Assembly: GCA_963717195.1 (NCBI GenBank) | Contig: CAVQVR010000015.1 | Span: 62,001 to 126,000, forward strand | Source: JACDAE01 sp963717195 | GTDB lineage: Bacteria > Chloroflexota > Ktedonobacteria > Ktedonobacterales > Ktedonobacteraceae | Direction of reading: 5' to 3' | DNA length: 64,000 nucleotides | Shown here: positions 41,967 through 50,959 of the stretch, in pieces | Position numbering within the stretch: position 1 is the stretch's first letter | How the letters are laid out: every line of letters starts with the position of its first letter | Translations under genes and position numbers: made by a program | Notes under the pieces: generated by a model | Seen by the model: only the letters and a program-made list of their open reading frames with translations | Databases searched by the model: none | Told to the model about the DNA's origin: nothing

Positions 41967-43673
41967 TCAAACCACAAGCGTTAAAGTGGGTGCGGAACTG
42001 ACGCTTGCGGAATCCTCTACGGTATAGCATTGAAGAAACGAGCCACGATTAGCAGTCAGACTACAAACCAGCCCATTACGCAAACTAGTATACACAATTC
42101 CGTTTCCCATAACCAGTTGACCACCATCCCAACCCTGAGGAGTTCCAATTGTACCCGAGACTGTGCGGGGAATGGTATTCTGCCACTCCAACTTACCAGA
42201 GCCAGCAGTAAGAGCAATGATTCCCAGACTGGGCGGCGGGCCATTATACTGCGCAGCCGCCAATCCATAGAGCGATAACGTCTCTCGCGCATAAATCACG
42301 CCATCCATTTTCTGCAAAAAGACAAAAGAGGCATGGGGATTATCACTATAGCTCCAGAGTTGCGAACCATCAGAGACCTTCAGAGCGTAAATTTGACCCG
42401 CCTCCGAGCCCAGATAGATGGCTTGCTGATCCACAACTAGAGGAGAAACCTCGCCATCAATCGGTTTTGAGACCCAACGTTGCAAGCCACTACCCATATC
42501 AAAGGCATAAATCAAACTCGTATGAACTGCATTGCTATAGCTGCCCACATCCTGGTGACCAGGATAAGAGATAAACGTGGCGTACACCGTTCCATTGCCA
42601 GTTTGCAGCGAGAAAAAACTGGAAGATCCTTTTTGCCAGGGAACCTGCTGTACCCATTCCACGTGACCGTTCTGCGCATTCAAGGCCAGAAGGCGATTAT
42701 CAACGCTGATATAAAGATGATTATCTATCACCGCACTCATCTGGCTATAGCTGCTTGTACCCTGATATTTATAACTCCAGCGTACCTGACCATTTGCACT
42801 ATCCAGTGCCAGAATATAATAGTATGGCCAGTTGCCAATCTGAATAGAGACTAGCCCATCAGCAACCTGCGGAGCTGAGATCATTTCGCCCAGATCAAGA
42901 TCAAAACTTCCGCTCCCTGAGCCATTAGTAAAATATGGCCCCTTGATACCGTTACCATTCTCATCAATCTGGTAGCGCCAGACAAGTGTACCACTGACAG
43001 CATCTAGCGCATACAGGTAATGATGCAACTGGTGAGTTATGGTATTGTCCTCGCTGCCACCAAAGTAGACCATATTACCAGCTACCGTGGGAGATGTGTC
43101 AATACGGATATTCCAGGACGGAACGACATCTCTGGGGAGGTTGAGGTGATTGATACGCTGGGTAGTCCACGGAGCTTGCAGCGTATAGTGCCAGAGCGGC
43201 TTCAGGCGACTATTCTGTGTAGCAAGGCGGTACACACTCTCATCGGTCGTGACATAGAGGCCAGACGGAGGACTGGCAGATGTCTGATGAGCAACCCGCA
43301 ACATTAAGGTCAGACCACCGACCAGAATCCCCACACAGATCACAGCAGCGAGAGTATTGAGCCAGACCAGCTTTTTGCGAGAGCGAACATGCGAGGAAAA
43401 TCCTTTTCTGGAGTCTTGTATTGAGCTATGAGAGACTCCCTGTGCATCTTCTGATCCTACTTCTTTTCCTTGTAGCTCTCTCTTGCTTATTGAGAGTAGC
43501 TCATTGCTGTACTCAGGAAGAGCAAGCAAGGAAATCAGCTCATGCTTTGCTTCCGGAGGTAGGTCAAGAGCGGCACGCAGGTCTTCAGCAGCCTGATCTA
43601 TATATTGTATGCGCATACGTGCACGTTTGACGAAACGCTGACGCCATATTTTTTCAAGTAGTAGCATCATCAT
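41967..43673 (-). CDS. membrane-anchored PQQ-type beta-propeller protein
   Basis: 568 residues starting M-M-M-L-L-L-E-K. Cytosolic N-terminal ~105 residues are charged and helical, then one membrane helix (about 107-130), then an outward eight-bladed-type propeller whose blades repeat V-Y-F-G-G-S, L-Y-A-L-D-A-V-S-G-T-L-V-W, L-L-A-L-N-A-Q-N-G-H-V-E-W and I-Y-L-G-S-E-A-G-Q-I-Y-A-L-K-V-S-D-G-S-Q-L-W. It overlaps the last 20 bases of the upstream ECF sigma gene. I infer that it senses something outside and talks to that sigma factor, as an anti-sigma-like protein; the N-terminal part is too divergent to call as such. Confidence 0.8.
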   Translation of the reverse strand: MMMLLLEKIWRQRFVKRARMRIQYIDQAAEDLRAALDLPPEAKHELISLLALPEYSNELLSISKRELQGKEVGSEDAQGVSHSSIQDSRKGFSSHVRSRKKLVWLNTLAAVICVGILVGGLTLMLRVAHQTSASPPSGLYVTTDESVYRLATQNSRLKPLWHYTLQAPWTTQRINHLNLPRDVVPSWNIRIDTSPTVAGNMVYFGGSEDNTITHQLHHYLYALDAVSGTLVWRYQIDENGNGIKGPYFTNGSGSGSFDLDLGEMISAPQVADGLVSIQIGNWPYYYILALDSANGQVRWSYKYQGTSSYSQMSAVIDNHLYISVDNRLLALNAQNGHVEWVQQVPWQKGSSSFFSLQTGNGTVYATFISYPGHQDVGSYSNAVHTSLIYAFDMGSGLQRWVSKPIDGEVSPLVVDQQAIYLGSEAGQIYALKVSDGSQLWSYSDNPHASFVFLQKMDGVIYARETLSLYGLAAAQYNGPPPSLGIIALTAGSGKLEWQNTIPRTVSGTIGTPQGWDGGQLVMGNGIVYTSLRNGLVCSLTANRGSFLQCYTVEDSASVSSAPTLTLVV

Positions 43674-44198
43674 TGACTCCTATACAGAGATTGCGCAATT
43701 TCACGACTGCAAGATGCCAAGCCTTGCGCCCAGGTCCACGGCCCCGACCGCGACGCAGTTCGTTGCGATCTTCCTCCGAGAGCGCCACCCAGCCATATTG
43801 CAAGGCTCGCAAGCGCTCCTGGTCAAGAAGACGGTCATCAGGATCAAACTCTTCCACAAGATCCTCTTCCGCAAACAATTCTAACAATTTCTGAGCACGT
43901 AAGTGATCGATTACCTGATTTCGGCAAATGCTCCACAGCTATTTTTCGCCACTCTCTCGTGCTCGTCATAACTCTCGATATGCTCCAGAACACGCCAGAA
44001 TACCGCTTGTACAATGTCCTCGGCATCTTCATGCGAAAGGTGATGGCGGCGGGCATAGGCGTAGAATACCCTTTCATAGCGTGGGTAGAGCATATCTAGT
44101 ACCTGTTCATGGCCTTGTTTCAGTCGCAGCAACAGGCCATGCACCGAAATACTTTTGCCCATTGCAAAATTTTCATCTTTGTCTGCTTGCACGCGCAT
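43654..44198 (-). pseudogene. ECF sigma factor, frameshifted and with an internal TAG
   Basis: The frame from 44198 gives a region 2 with Y-A-Y-A-R-R-H-H-L-S-H-E-D-A-E-D-I-V-Q-A-V-F-W-R-V-L-E-H. It loses register in a GAGAGAG run (plus strand 43952-43958). Two bases less restores the register to E-S-G-E-K then TAG (43941-43939) then L-W-S-I-C-R-N-Q-V-I-D-H-L-R (region 2 end) and L-S-E-E-D-R-N-E-L-R-R...A-V-V-K-L-R-N-L (region 4-like), stopping at 43654. The TAG replaces the expected TGG (Trp). So two lesions exist in 20 bp; this copy is probably dead. Confidence 0.7.
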
Positions 44199-44311
44199 AT
44201 CCTACAGTTACTTTTTACCTTTCATTTAGTACTACGTAATAAAGAAAAAAACCCTCTGGCTAGATGAGTAATATATTGAAAGTATATCATCCATTGGAGG
44301 CAACAGAACAA

Positions 44312-44338
44312 GCATCGAAATGGATGTATTTTCGATGC
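44312..44338. repeat. 9-bp-arm hairpin in the 320-bp gap before the acyl-CoA synthetase
   Basis: GCATCGAAA (44312-44320) and TTTCGATGC (44330-44338). The rest of the 44199-44518 region shows no gene; TTAAGATATACT near 44434 may be part of the acyl-CoA synthetase promoter. Confidence 0.45.
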
Positions 44339-44518
44339 CTGCGGGTTGTTTATACATTACTACCTGCCAGGACTATCAGAAATTTGACTCCATGAAGTGG
44401 TAGTCAGATGCTTCCCTCGACTCTCCCTTCTTCTTAAGATATACTGATGAAGTACGATGCACTACGATGCTGTTAGATTGCACCCAATCGACGTAGATAT
44501 TTCCACAGGAGGGTAACG

Positions 44519-46189
44519 ATGCAAAAAGCTCCAAACATGACCGATTACGAAGCTGAACGACGCAATTTTCATCTTGATGTTCCCGCACAGTTTAATTTCG
44601 CCATCGACGTAATGGGCAAATGGGCACGTGATCCAAACAAGCTCGCGATGCTCTGGGTTGGGCAAAACAATGAGGTGGAGCAGGTCACCTTTGCCCAATT
44701 CACCGAGCGATCCAGCCGTGCAGCCAATGCCCTGGCCAGTGCGGGCATCGCCAAAGGGGAACGGGTGCTACTCATGCTGCCACGCATTCCTGAATGGTGG
44801 GAGGCTGCTCTGGGCTTGTTAAAGTTGGGGGCCATCCCTATTCCCTGCACCACGCTGTTGACGCCCAAAGATTTGCAGTTCCGCTCAGAAATTGCCGAGC
44901 CTGTGGCCATTATCACCGATAAAGAGGGTGCGGCAAAGTTCGACCAGGTGCGTGAGCAGTGCCCTTTAGTGCGCGTGTCAGTCCTGGTTGAGCATATATA
45001 TGCGGGTGCCCAGCGTGAAGGCTGGCTCAATTATCAAGCCATACTGCGGGATGCTTCGCACGAATTCACCGGTCCGAAGACGCGCAGTGATGATCCTTGC
45101 CTGATGTATTTCACTTCGGGCACGGTCGGCTACCCCAAAATGGTTCTGCACACCCATGCTAGCTATCCCATTGGGCACACCATTACCGCGAAGTACTGGT
45201 TGGATCTGGGCGAGAATGATTTACATTGGAACGTCGGTGAACTTGGATGGGCAAAAGCAGCGTGGTCCAATCTTTTCGGTCCCTGGATGATGGGCGCGGC
45301 CATGTTCATCCAGGATGGGCGCGGCAAGTTTAATGCTCTTGAGACACTGGAGATGTTGCATGAGTATCCCATAACAACGTTCTGTGCCCCACCCACCGTC
45401 TATCGGATGCTTGTATTGGATGAGCCAATGGCTTATCTTAAAGCCAATCCACCCAAGGCATTGCGCCACTGCGTCGGTGCTGGAGAACCACTGAATCCGG
45501 AGGTCATCAAAATCTGGCGCGAGGCAACCGGAATGACGATTTGCGATGGCTATGGTCAGACTGAAACGGTTCTGTTATGTGCCAACTTCCCACCGCTTGC
45601 AGTGAAACCAGGCTCGATGGGCAAGCCCTCGCCGGGTTTCGAGGTGAGTATCATTGATCATGATGGTAGCGAACTACCGCCCAACAAAGAGGGCGATATC
45701 GCTGTTCGCATCAAACCCGAGCGTCCCCAATGGATGTTTAAAGAGTATTGGCGCAACCCTGAAGCTTCTGCCGCGTGCATGCGTGGCGACTGGTATATTA
45801 CAGGTGACCGTGCATATAAAGATGAAGATGGATATTTCTGGTTTGTGGGACGGGCCGATGATGTCATCATAAGTGCAGGATACCGCATTGGCCCATTCGA
45901 GGTCGAAAGCGCACTCAAAGAGCATCCAGCAGTCGCGGAATCAGCCGTTGTAGCCAGCCCGGATGAGATGCGTGGTGAAATCGTCAAAGCATATGTTATT
46001 CTGGCTCCCGCCTACAAGCCATCACCGGCGCTGGCAAACGAGCTACAGGAATTTGTTAAGAAGCAGACCGCTCCTTATAAATACCCACGCGAGATCGAAT
46101 TTGTTGAGAACTTGCCCAAGACGATCTCAGGCAAGATACGACGCGTGGAACTGCGCGAGATGGAACAGCAAAAGAAGTTGGGGCGATAA
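44519..46189 (+). CDS. medium-chain-type acyl-CoA synthetase
   Basis: AMP-forming acyl-CoA ligase of the ANL superfamily, activating a carboxylic acid to its CoA thioester. ATG 44519 has AGGAGG six bases upstream. Motifs: Y-F-T-S-G-T-V-G-Y-P-K (P-loop, about 200), D-G-Y-G-Q-T-E-T (about 340), W-Y-I-T-G-D-R-A (about 425), G-R-A-D-D-V-I-I-S-A-G-Y-R-I-G-P-F-E-V-E (hinge and A8, about 445), and K-T-I-S-G-K-I-R-R (catalytic Lys, about 540). Close to the xenobiotic/medium-chain synthetases by layout and length (556). Substrate is not readable. Cytosolic. Confidence 0.9.
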   Translation: MQKAPNMTDYEAERRNFHLDVPAQFNFAIDVMGKWARDPNKLAMLWVGQNNEVEQVTFAQFTERSSRAANALASAGIAKGERVLLMLPRIPEWWEAALGLLKLGAIPIPCTTLLTPKDLQFRSEIAEPVAIITDKEGAAKFDQVREQCPLVRVSVLVEHIYAGAQREGWLNYQAILRDASHEFTGPKTRSDDPCLMYFTSGTVGYPKMVLHTHASYPIGHTITAKYWLDLGENDLHWNVGELGWAKAAWSNLFGPWMMGAAMFIQDGRGKFNALETLEMLHEYPITTFCAPPTVYRMLVLDEPMAYLKANPPKALRHCVGAGEPLNPEVIKIWREATGMTICDGYGQTETVLLCANFPPLAVKPGSMGKPSPGFEVSIIDHDGSELPPNKEGDIAVRIKPERPQWMFKEYWRNPEASAACMRGDWYITGDRAYKDEDGYFWFVGRADDVIISAGYRIGPFEVESALKEHPAVAESAVVASPDEMRGEIVKAYVILAPAYKPSPALANELQEFVKKQTAPYKYPREIEFVENLPKTISGKIRRVELREMEQQKKLGR

Positions 46190-46223
46190 AGCAGAATAGC
46201 AAACGTACATTATTCTGAGGCAT

Positions 46224-46289
46224 GGGCTTATAAATTGCGCCCCTACACCATACATTCGATCATAGTGTAGGGGCGCAATTCATAAGCCC
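46224..46289. repeat. 25-bp-arm inverted repeat between convergent genes
   Basis: Arms 46224-46248 and 46265-46289 match but for one base, reading GGGCTTATAAATTGCGCCCC. Shares the TTATAA and GCGCCCC tags with the repeats at 8761 and 63541. It separates the acyl-CoA synthetase from the galactanase and may end both. Confidence 0.85.
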
Positions 46290-46358
46290 GTGCGTTGCTT
46301 ATGAACGATGCTCATGTCTATTTTGTAGGACCAAATGGGCCTTGACAGAGTACTATTT

Positions 46359-47579
46359 CTATGACTTCGCTCCCTCATAGACTTTTACCGATGGAAGCGC
46401 CTTGCCATTAAAATCGAACAGGGTCATGTTGTCCCAGGCATTGCCCTGACCCGGTTCCCAACCTGCACCTGGAATCCAGCCCGATTCCCACCACATGACG
46501 CCTTTACCATGCTGACGAGGGACCTGCTTGATGATCGAGAGAATCTCGTGCATGTAGCTCAGTTGACCCTGAGGGGTTGCTGGATATGCTGGTAGAAGCG
46601 CCGTCTGCGGACCTACGATATTGGGGAAGCCATCGCCATCAGCAAATGTCCAGGGATACCCTGTTTCTACAACGACGATATCACGGTTATAACGTATGGC
46701 CAGATCATTGAGATTGGCTTGCATAGCCGCTAAGGGTCCATGCCAGAAGGGATAGTATGAGAGGCCAATGACGTCAAAATCTACCCCTTGTGTAAAGATA
46801 TTATCATAAAAGTACTTGCTTCCACCATTATCACCACCACGATCAATATGTACCATGATCAGTGGCTTATGATTGCCATGTGAACCATCCTGCGCGCCAG
46901 CAATGCCTGCCTTCAGCAGCGTAGCGAACTGTGGCCAATACTGGTTACCGTTCACATAGAGTTGCCCGAGTGGCCAGAGCATTCCAGCAGTAATCTCATT
47001 GCCAATCTGCACCATGTCCACGGGAGTTCCCTGACTGGCGAGACTTTCAATCACGTTCTTCGTATAGCTATACACCGTTTTAGCAAGTGTGGCAAGATCC
47101 TGGCCCTGCCACGCTTTCGGCGTAGTTTGATGACTGGGATCAGCCCAGAAATCGGAGTAGTGGATGTCAAGCAGGAACTTGAGGCCGGCGTCCTTGATAC
47201 GCTTCGCCATCTTCAAAATATGAGGAAGGTCGTTATAGGGCCAGGGGGGATTAACCCATAAACGTTCGCGAATATATGTCGCACCATGATGGGCCAGAAT
47301 TCGTTCCAATGGAGCTGCGTGCCCATCGTCTGAAAAGGTCTTTTTAGCATCTTCAAGCTGCTGCAATGTCGATATATCGTGACCTAGCACGAGATTATTA
47401 TCATCATCATCTGAAGATTGTGATAAAGTGGGCGTCAATGAGGATGCAAAGGCTGGATTAACATTACCAATCGTCGCTACACCTGCAACTGTTGCAGCGC
47501 TGGCAAGAGTCTTTGTTAAGAAATGGCGACGACCAGGGGTGGCTGGCGTCCCTTGCACTAACTTCTGCTCTTCTTTCAT
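46359..47579 (-). CDS. GH53 endo-beta-1,4-galactanase, secreted
   Basis: Glycosyl hydrolase family 53 protein cleaving beta-1,4-galactan side chains of pectin. A Tat-like signal G-R-R-H-F-L-T-K-T precedes a hydrophobic stretch to about residue 45. The TIM barrel shows G-H-D-I-S-T-L-Q-Q (strand 1), R-E-R-L-W-V-N-P-P, L-L-D-I-H-Y-S-D-F-W-A-D-P, Q-I-G-N-E-I-T-A-G-M-L-W (acid/base Glu), G-L-S-Y-Y-P-F-W-H-G and V-V-E-T-G-Y-P-W (nucleophile Glu). The long acidic S-D-D-D-D linker after the signal is unusual. A LacI gene lies 318 bp upstream on the same strand and is a likely regulator. Confidence 0.9.
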   Translation of the reverse strand: MKEEQKLVQGTPATPGRRHFLTKTLASAATVAGVATIGNVNPAFASSLTPTLSQSSDDDDNNLVLGHDISTLQQLEDAKKTFSDDGHAAPLERILAHHGATYIRERLWVNPPWPYNDLPHILKMAKRIKDAGLKFLLDIHYSDFWADPSHQTTPKAWQGQDLATLAKTVYSYTKNVIESLASQGTPVDMVQIGNEITAGMLWPLGQLYVNGNQYWPQFATLLKAGIAGAQDGSHGNHKPLIMVHIDRGGDNGGSKYFYDNIFTQGVDFDVIGLSYYPFWHGPLAAMQANLNDLAIRYNRDIVVVETGYPWTFADGDGFPNIVGPQTALLPAYPATPQGQLSYMHEILSIIKQVPRQHGKGVMWWESGWIPGAGWEPGQGNAWDNMTLFDFNGKALPSVKVYEGAKS

Positions 47580-47896
47580 GCTATACCTCTTTGTATTACT
47601 ATAGGTTCAAATCGATGCAAACCTGTATAAACAAGCTTACAAATCAATACATTTTCCCTTATTGGCGGCTTTCCATCCCTCGGGGGGGAACGTTGCAAGG
47701 ACAGAAACCTTCACTTGTTTGCTGTTTACCGATAAACTATTTATATGAAGAGTATACGGAGTTGGATGGGGAATGTCAAGTATCAGTACCTATGGGGTAC
47801 GCCAAAATTTTTGTGCAGGGCAAGCACATGCTACTGTTTTCAATGCAAGGTAGAGGCCAGGTTATACCATTTTAAAAATTAATCTCCACGCCCTTA

Positions 47897-48928
47897 CTAC
47901 CCGGATGAAGAGGCAAATCCTGCATTTGCAGAAGAAACAGTTGCTGTTGAGCGACGAATCAGAAGAGAAGGTGGGAGCAGTATAGACTCCAACGGATCAC
48001 TTTTCCCATCTATCTGACGTAGAAGCAATTTAGTCGCTTCTTTGGCGAGCCGGTGTTTTGGAATGGCAATGGTAGTCAGAGAGGGACTGATATGCGCACC
48101 AACCATAACATCATCCAGGCCAATGATGGAAAGATCCTCTGGCACGCGCAGACCTTCTTCTCTGGCCGCTTCCAGAGCACCGATAGCCATCCAATCGGTT
48201 GTTGCGAAGATAGCGCTTGGGAGGTAGGAAGATGCAAGCAGTTTTTTAGCTGCCGCGTGCCCACTTTCGAGGGTTGAGTGTCCTAGCTGAATCATTTCGT
48301 TCTGCAACGTAATTCCAGCCTCGCGCAAGGCCATACGAAATCCTTCGAAGCGTGCGGTTTGTTGCGGCTCATCAACGATGATAGCAATCTGCCGATGCCC
48401 AAGTGAGAGCAGATGTTGTGCCGCAAGTTCGCCGGCATGATAGAAATCTACATTCACCTGCGGAATGCCAGGGGATGGTTCATTCTCTTGCCAATTGCAT
48501 AACACGGTAGGCAGTCCTAGCTGGAATTGACGAGTGAGATCAGCGAGGTCCATGCTTGATCCCATCACGATAATCCCATCCACCCAGCGACTGATCAGGC
48601 GTTCCAGGTTTTGGCGTCCGAGTGCATAATCCTGGTGCGTGTTACAGAGTAATAGCTGGTAGTCGTGGGCATGAGCGATCCGCTCAATTTCCTCTGCAAT
48701 CTCCGGGTAAAATGGATTGGCAATGGTAGGAAGGAGAAACCCCAGTGTGAAGGTTTTGCCTTTCGCGAGGCCACGTGCAAGGACATTCGGGCGATATCCC
48801 ATATCCTGTGCGCATTGCAGGATACGTTTGCGCGTAGCTTCACTCACGTTCCCTCTGCCTGCCAGCGCATTTGCAACTGTTGTTTGTGTCACTCCTACTA
48901 CTTTTGCAATGTCATAAATTGTGGTCAT
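47897..48928 (-). CDS. LacI-family transcriptional regulator
   Basis: 343 residues. HTH: I-Y-D-I-A-K-V-V-G-V-T-Q-T-T-V-A-N-A-L (about 4-22), then the hinge Y-R-P-N-V-L-A-R-G-L (about 46-55). The effector domain is type 1 periplasmic-binding-like with G-F-L-L-P-T-I-A-N-P-F-Y, D-G-I-I-V-M-G-S-S, and G-L-D-D-V-M-V-G-A-H-I-S-P-S-L-T-T-I. It is a cytosolic repressor, probably for sugar use. Position ahead of the GH53 gene suggests it governs galactan use. Confidence 0.9.
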   Translation of the reverse strand: MTTIYDIAKVVGVTQTTVANALAGRGNVSEATRKRILQCAQDMGYRPNVLARGLAKGKTFTLGFLLPTIANPFYPEIAEEIERIAHAHDYQLLLCNTHQDYALGRQNLERLISRWVDGIIVMGSSMDLADLTRQFQLGLPTVLCNWQENEPSPGIPQVNVDFYHAGELAAQHLLSLGHRQIAIIVDEPQQTARFEGFRMALREAGITLQNEMIQLGHSTLESGHAAAKKLLASSYLPSAIFATTDWMAIGALEAAREEGLRVPEDLSIIGLDDVMVGAHISPSLTTIAIPKHRLAKEATKLLLRQIDGKSDPLESILLPPSLLIRRSTATVSSANAGFASSSG

Positions 48929-49001
48929 ACTATCCTTCCAGGAAACCTGCTCTCATTTTGTAATTTCGTCCATGAATATACTCATCAGGTAGCTACTAAA
49001 T

Positions 49002-49030
49002 ATACTACTTATTTGATTAGTAAATGTCAA
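49002..49030 (-). promoter_or_regulatory. sigma-70-type promoter of the LacI gene
   Basis: On the minus strand TTGACA (49030-49025) and TAGTAT (49007-49002) lie 17 bp apart, about 74 bp before the LacI start. TTTACTAAT and TTTAGTAG nearby form loose direct repeats that could be operator parts. Confidence 0.55.
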
Positions 49031-49138
49031 GAACAACCAGCATGAGAATCTCTATTCCGTTCCTTGATCATCTTTCTACTCTCGTTTTACAATAGCTATT
49101 GAAGACAACGTTATTCAACGACAAAATCAGGAGCAAAC

Positions 49139-49876
49139 TTGCAACTACATATCTATTTTACACCAGCCGATCTGAAAGCTGTCCATGCATCGGCAGATGA
49201 TATCTACATCATCATTGACCTTATTCGTGCCACCACATCCATCACCACTATCCTTGAAAGAGGTGCGGCACGTGTGTTCGTTGCGGATACGCTGGAACAG
49301 GCTCAACTGGCCGTAGGGAAACATCCTGAACGTCTGTTATGTGGAGAACGCCGTGCCCTGCCACTGCCAGATTTCGCTTATGGCAATTCACCTGCACAAT
49401 TCTCGCAGTTGGACCTGACGGGACGTGAGCTGATTTTGACCACAACGAATGGAAGTCGTGCCTTCTATGCCTGTCCTGCACACAGTATTCGCCTTGCTGG
49501 TTGCCTCTATAATGGGCTGGCTGTGGCAACACGGGCAACCGAACTTGCCCGACAGCGTAACTGTAACATTGCGCTTGTATGCGCTGCCGAGTCCAACTAT
49601 TTCGCCCTTGATGATGCCACGTGCGCGGGCTATCTGGCCTCTGAAATTCAGCGTCTGCAGCCCTCTATTGCTATTTCCGATAGCGTGCTTGCTGCCACTG
49701 CATTTTATCACACCTATCCACCGCCTGATCTGGCTAAGTATTGTCGTTCCACTCAGTCAATTATCAAGCTTGGATTGCAAGCGGATGTTGATTTTTGCAT
49801 GATGGTTAGTAAAAGCAATTGCGTACCTATGGTGATGGAAAAAGAACAGGACACAGGGCTATTGGTTATAAGGTAA
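49139..49876 (+). CDS. ComB-family 2-phosphosulfolactate phosphatase-like protein
   Basis: Family of ComB phosphatases (coenzyme M biosynthesis in archaea), also present in many bacteria without that pathway. TTG 49139 has AGGAG about six bases away. Family marks: I-D-L-I-R-A-T-T-S-I-T-T (about 26), G-E-R-R-A-L-P-L-P-D-F-A-Y-G-N-S-P (about 70), T-T-N-G-S-R-A (about 100), and L-D-D-A-T-C-A-G (about 160). Mg2+-dependent phosphatase of a small phosphorylated acid by family; bacterial substrate is uncertain. The last 11 bases overlap the convergent oxidoreductase gene. Confidence 0.83.
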   Translation: MQLHIYFTPADLKAVHASADDIYIIIDLIRATTSITTILERGAARVFVADTLEQAQLAVGKHPERLLCGERRALPLPDFAYGNSPAQFSQLDLTGRELILTTTNGSRAFYACPAHSIRLAGCLYNGLAVATRATELARQRNCNIALVCAAESNYFALDDATCAGYLASEIQRLQPSIAISDSVLAATAFYHTYPPPDLAKYCRSTQSIIKLGLQADVDFCMMVSKSNCVPMVMEKEQDTGLLVIR

Positions 49877-50840
49877 AAATCAGCTTCCCAAAATTCCTGT
49901 TCTCGCCCATCGCTTTATGCGCTTCAGCAATCTCATGCAACGGGTATACCTGCTCGACAATAGGGCGAACTTGCGAACGCGCCAGCAAAGGGACCACCTG
50001 CGTAGCGAAACGACGCGTTACGGATAGTTTCTCCTCAAGCGTACGCGTACGCAATGTGCAACCACGTAGTTGGATACGTTTCGCCATGACGATGCTTAGA
50101 TTGACATCTGCATTCGCTCCACCCAACGTTGCCAGAAAGACCAGGCGTCCCCATGGAGCCAGTGTTGCAAGATTTTGCTCCATATATGATGCTCCAATAA
50201 AATCCACTATGACATTCACACCCTCACCAGCGGTCAATTCCTTTATTCCCGAGGCAAAGTCCTGTGCCGAGAGACCAACATCCAGCCCTAATGGTTTGGC
50301 TCGTTCCAGCTTATTAGCCGTTCGCGCCGTTCCGTAGACGGTAGCTCCGACGGCATGGGCAAGCTGAATGGCGGCTGTGCCCACACCACTACCGGCGGCA
50401 TGGATCAAGACACGCTCACCCATCTGTAAGCCAGCCTGCGTGAAAAGGGCATCGTGGGCAGTCATAAAAACTTCGGGTACGGCTGCTGCCTGCACAAAAT
50501 CGAGGTTCCCCGGAATTTCCACAAGTAGCCCTTCGTGAATGACAAGGTATTCGGCCTGTGCGCCGCCACCTATAATGCCCATGACACGCTGGCCCGGTTT
50601 CGAGGTACGCGCCAGGGGTCCAACGGCGTCGACGACGCCTGCGAATTCCATTCCTGGAATATTCGCTGGCACACCAGGAGGCGCGGGATAATAGCCAGCC
50701 GTTTGGGCGAGGTCTGCTCGATTTAGTCCGGCAGCATGCACACGTACACGCACCTGGTCGCCTATCGGCTCGGGCGTTTCAATATCTTGTATCTCTAATA
50801 CTTCGGGTCCACCGGGTTTTGTTATGATAACTGCACGCAT
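49866..50840 (-). CDS. NAD(P)H quinone oxidoreductase (zeta-crystallin type)
   Basis: 324-residue zinc-free MDR-family reductase. N-terminal M-R-A-V-I-I-T-K-P-G-G-P-E-V-L, G-L-N-R-A-D (about 54), V-L-I-H-A-A-G-S-G-V-G-T-A-A-I-Q-L-A (Rossmann G-x-x-G-x-x-G, about 144), and G-R-L-V-F-L-A-T-L-G-G. No structural-zinc cysteine loop, as expected for quinone reductases. One-electron or two-electron quinone reduction is known for this family, exact substrate unknown. Overlaps comB tail to tail. Confidence 0.88.
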   Translation of the reverse strand: MRAVIITKPGGPEVLEIQDIETPEPIGDQVRVRVHAAGLNRADLAQTAGYYPAPPGVPANIPGMEFAGVVDAVGPLARTSKPGQRVMGIIGGGAQAEYLVIHEGLLVEIPGNLDFVQAAAVPEVFMTAHDALFTQAGLQMGERVLIHAAGSGVGTAAIQLAHAVGATVYGTARTANKLERAKPLGLDVGLSAQDFASGIKELTAGEGVNVIVDFIGASYMEQNLATLAPWGRLVFLATLGGANADVNLSIVMAKRIQLRGCTLRTRTLEEKLSVTRRFATQVVPLLARSQVRPIVEQVYPLHEIAEAHKAMGENRNFGKLIFTL

Positions 50841-50959
50841 ATGATTTTTCTCCTTGGGGATTGCGATAAATGTGGTTTATGCACTGGACGCCGTAAACGG
50901 GGTCCCTACGCTGGATGGTCATATCTATTGTATGACGTAGCAACGAGAGTTGGGGGATA

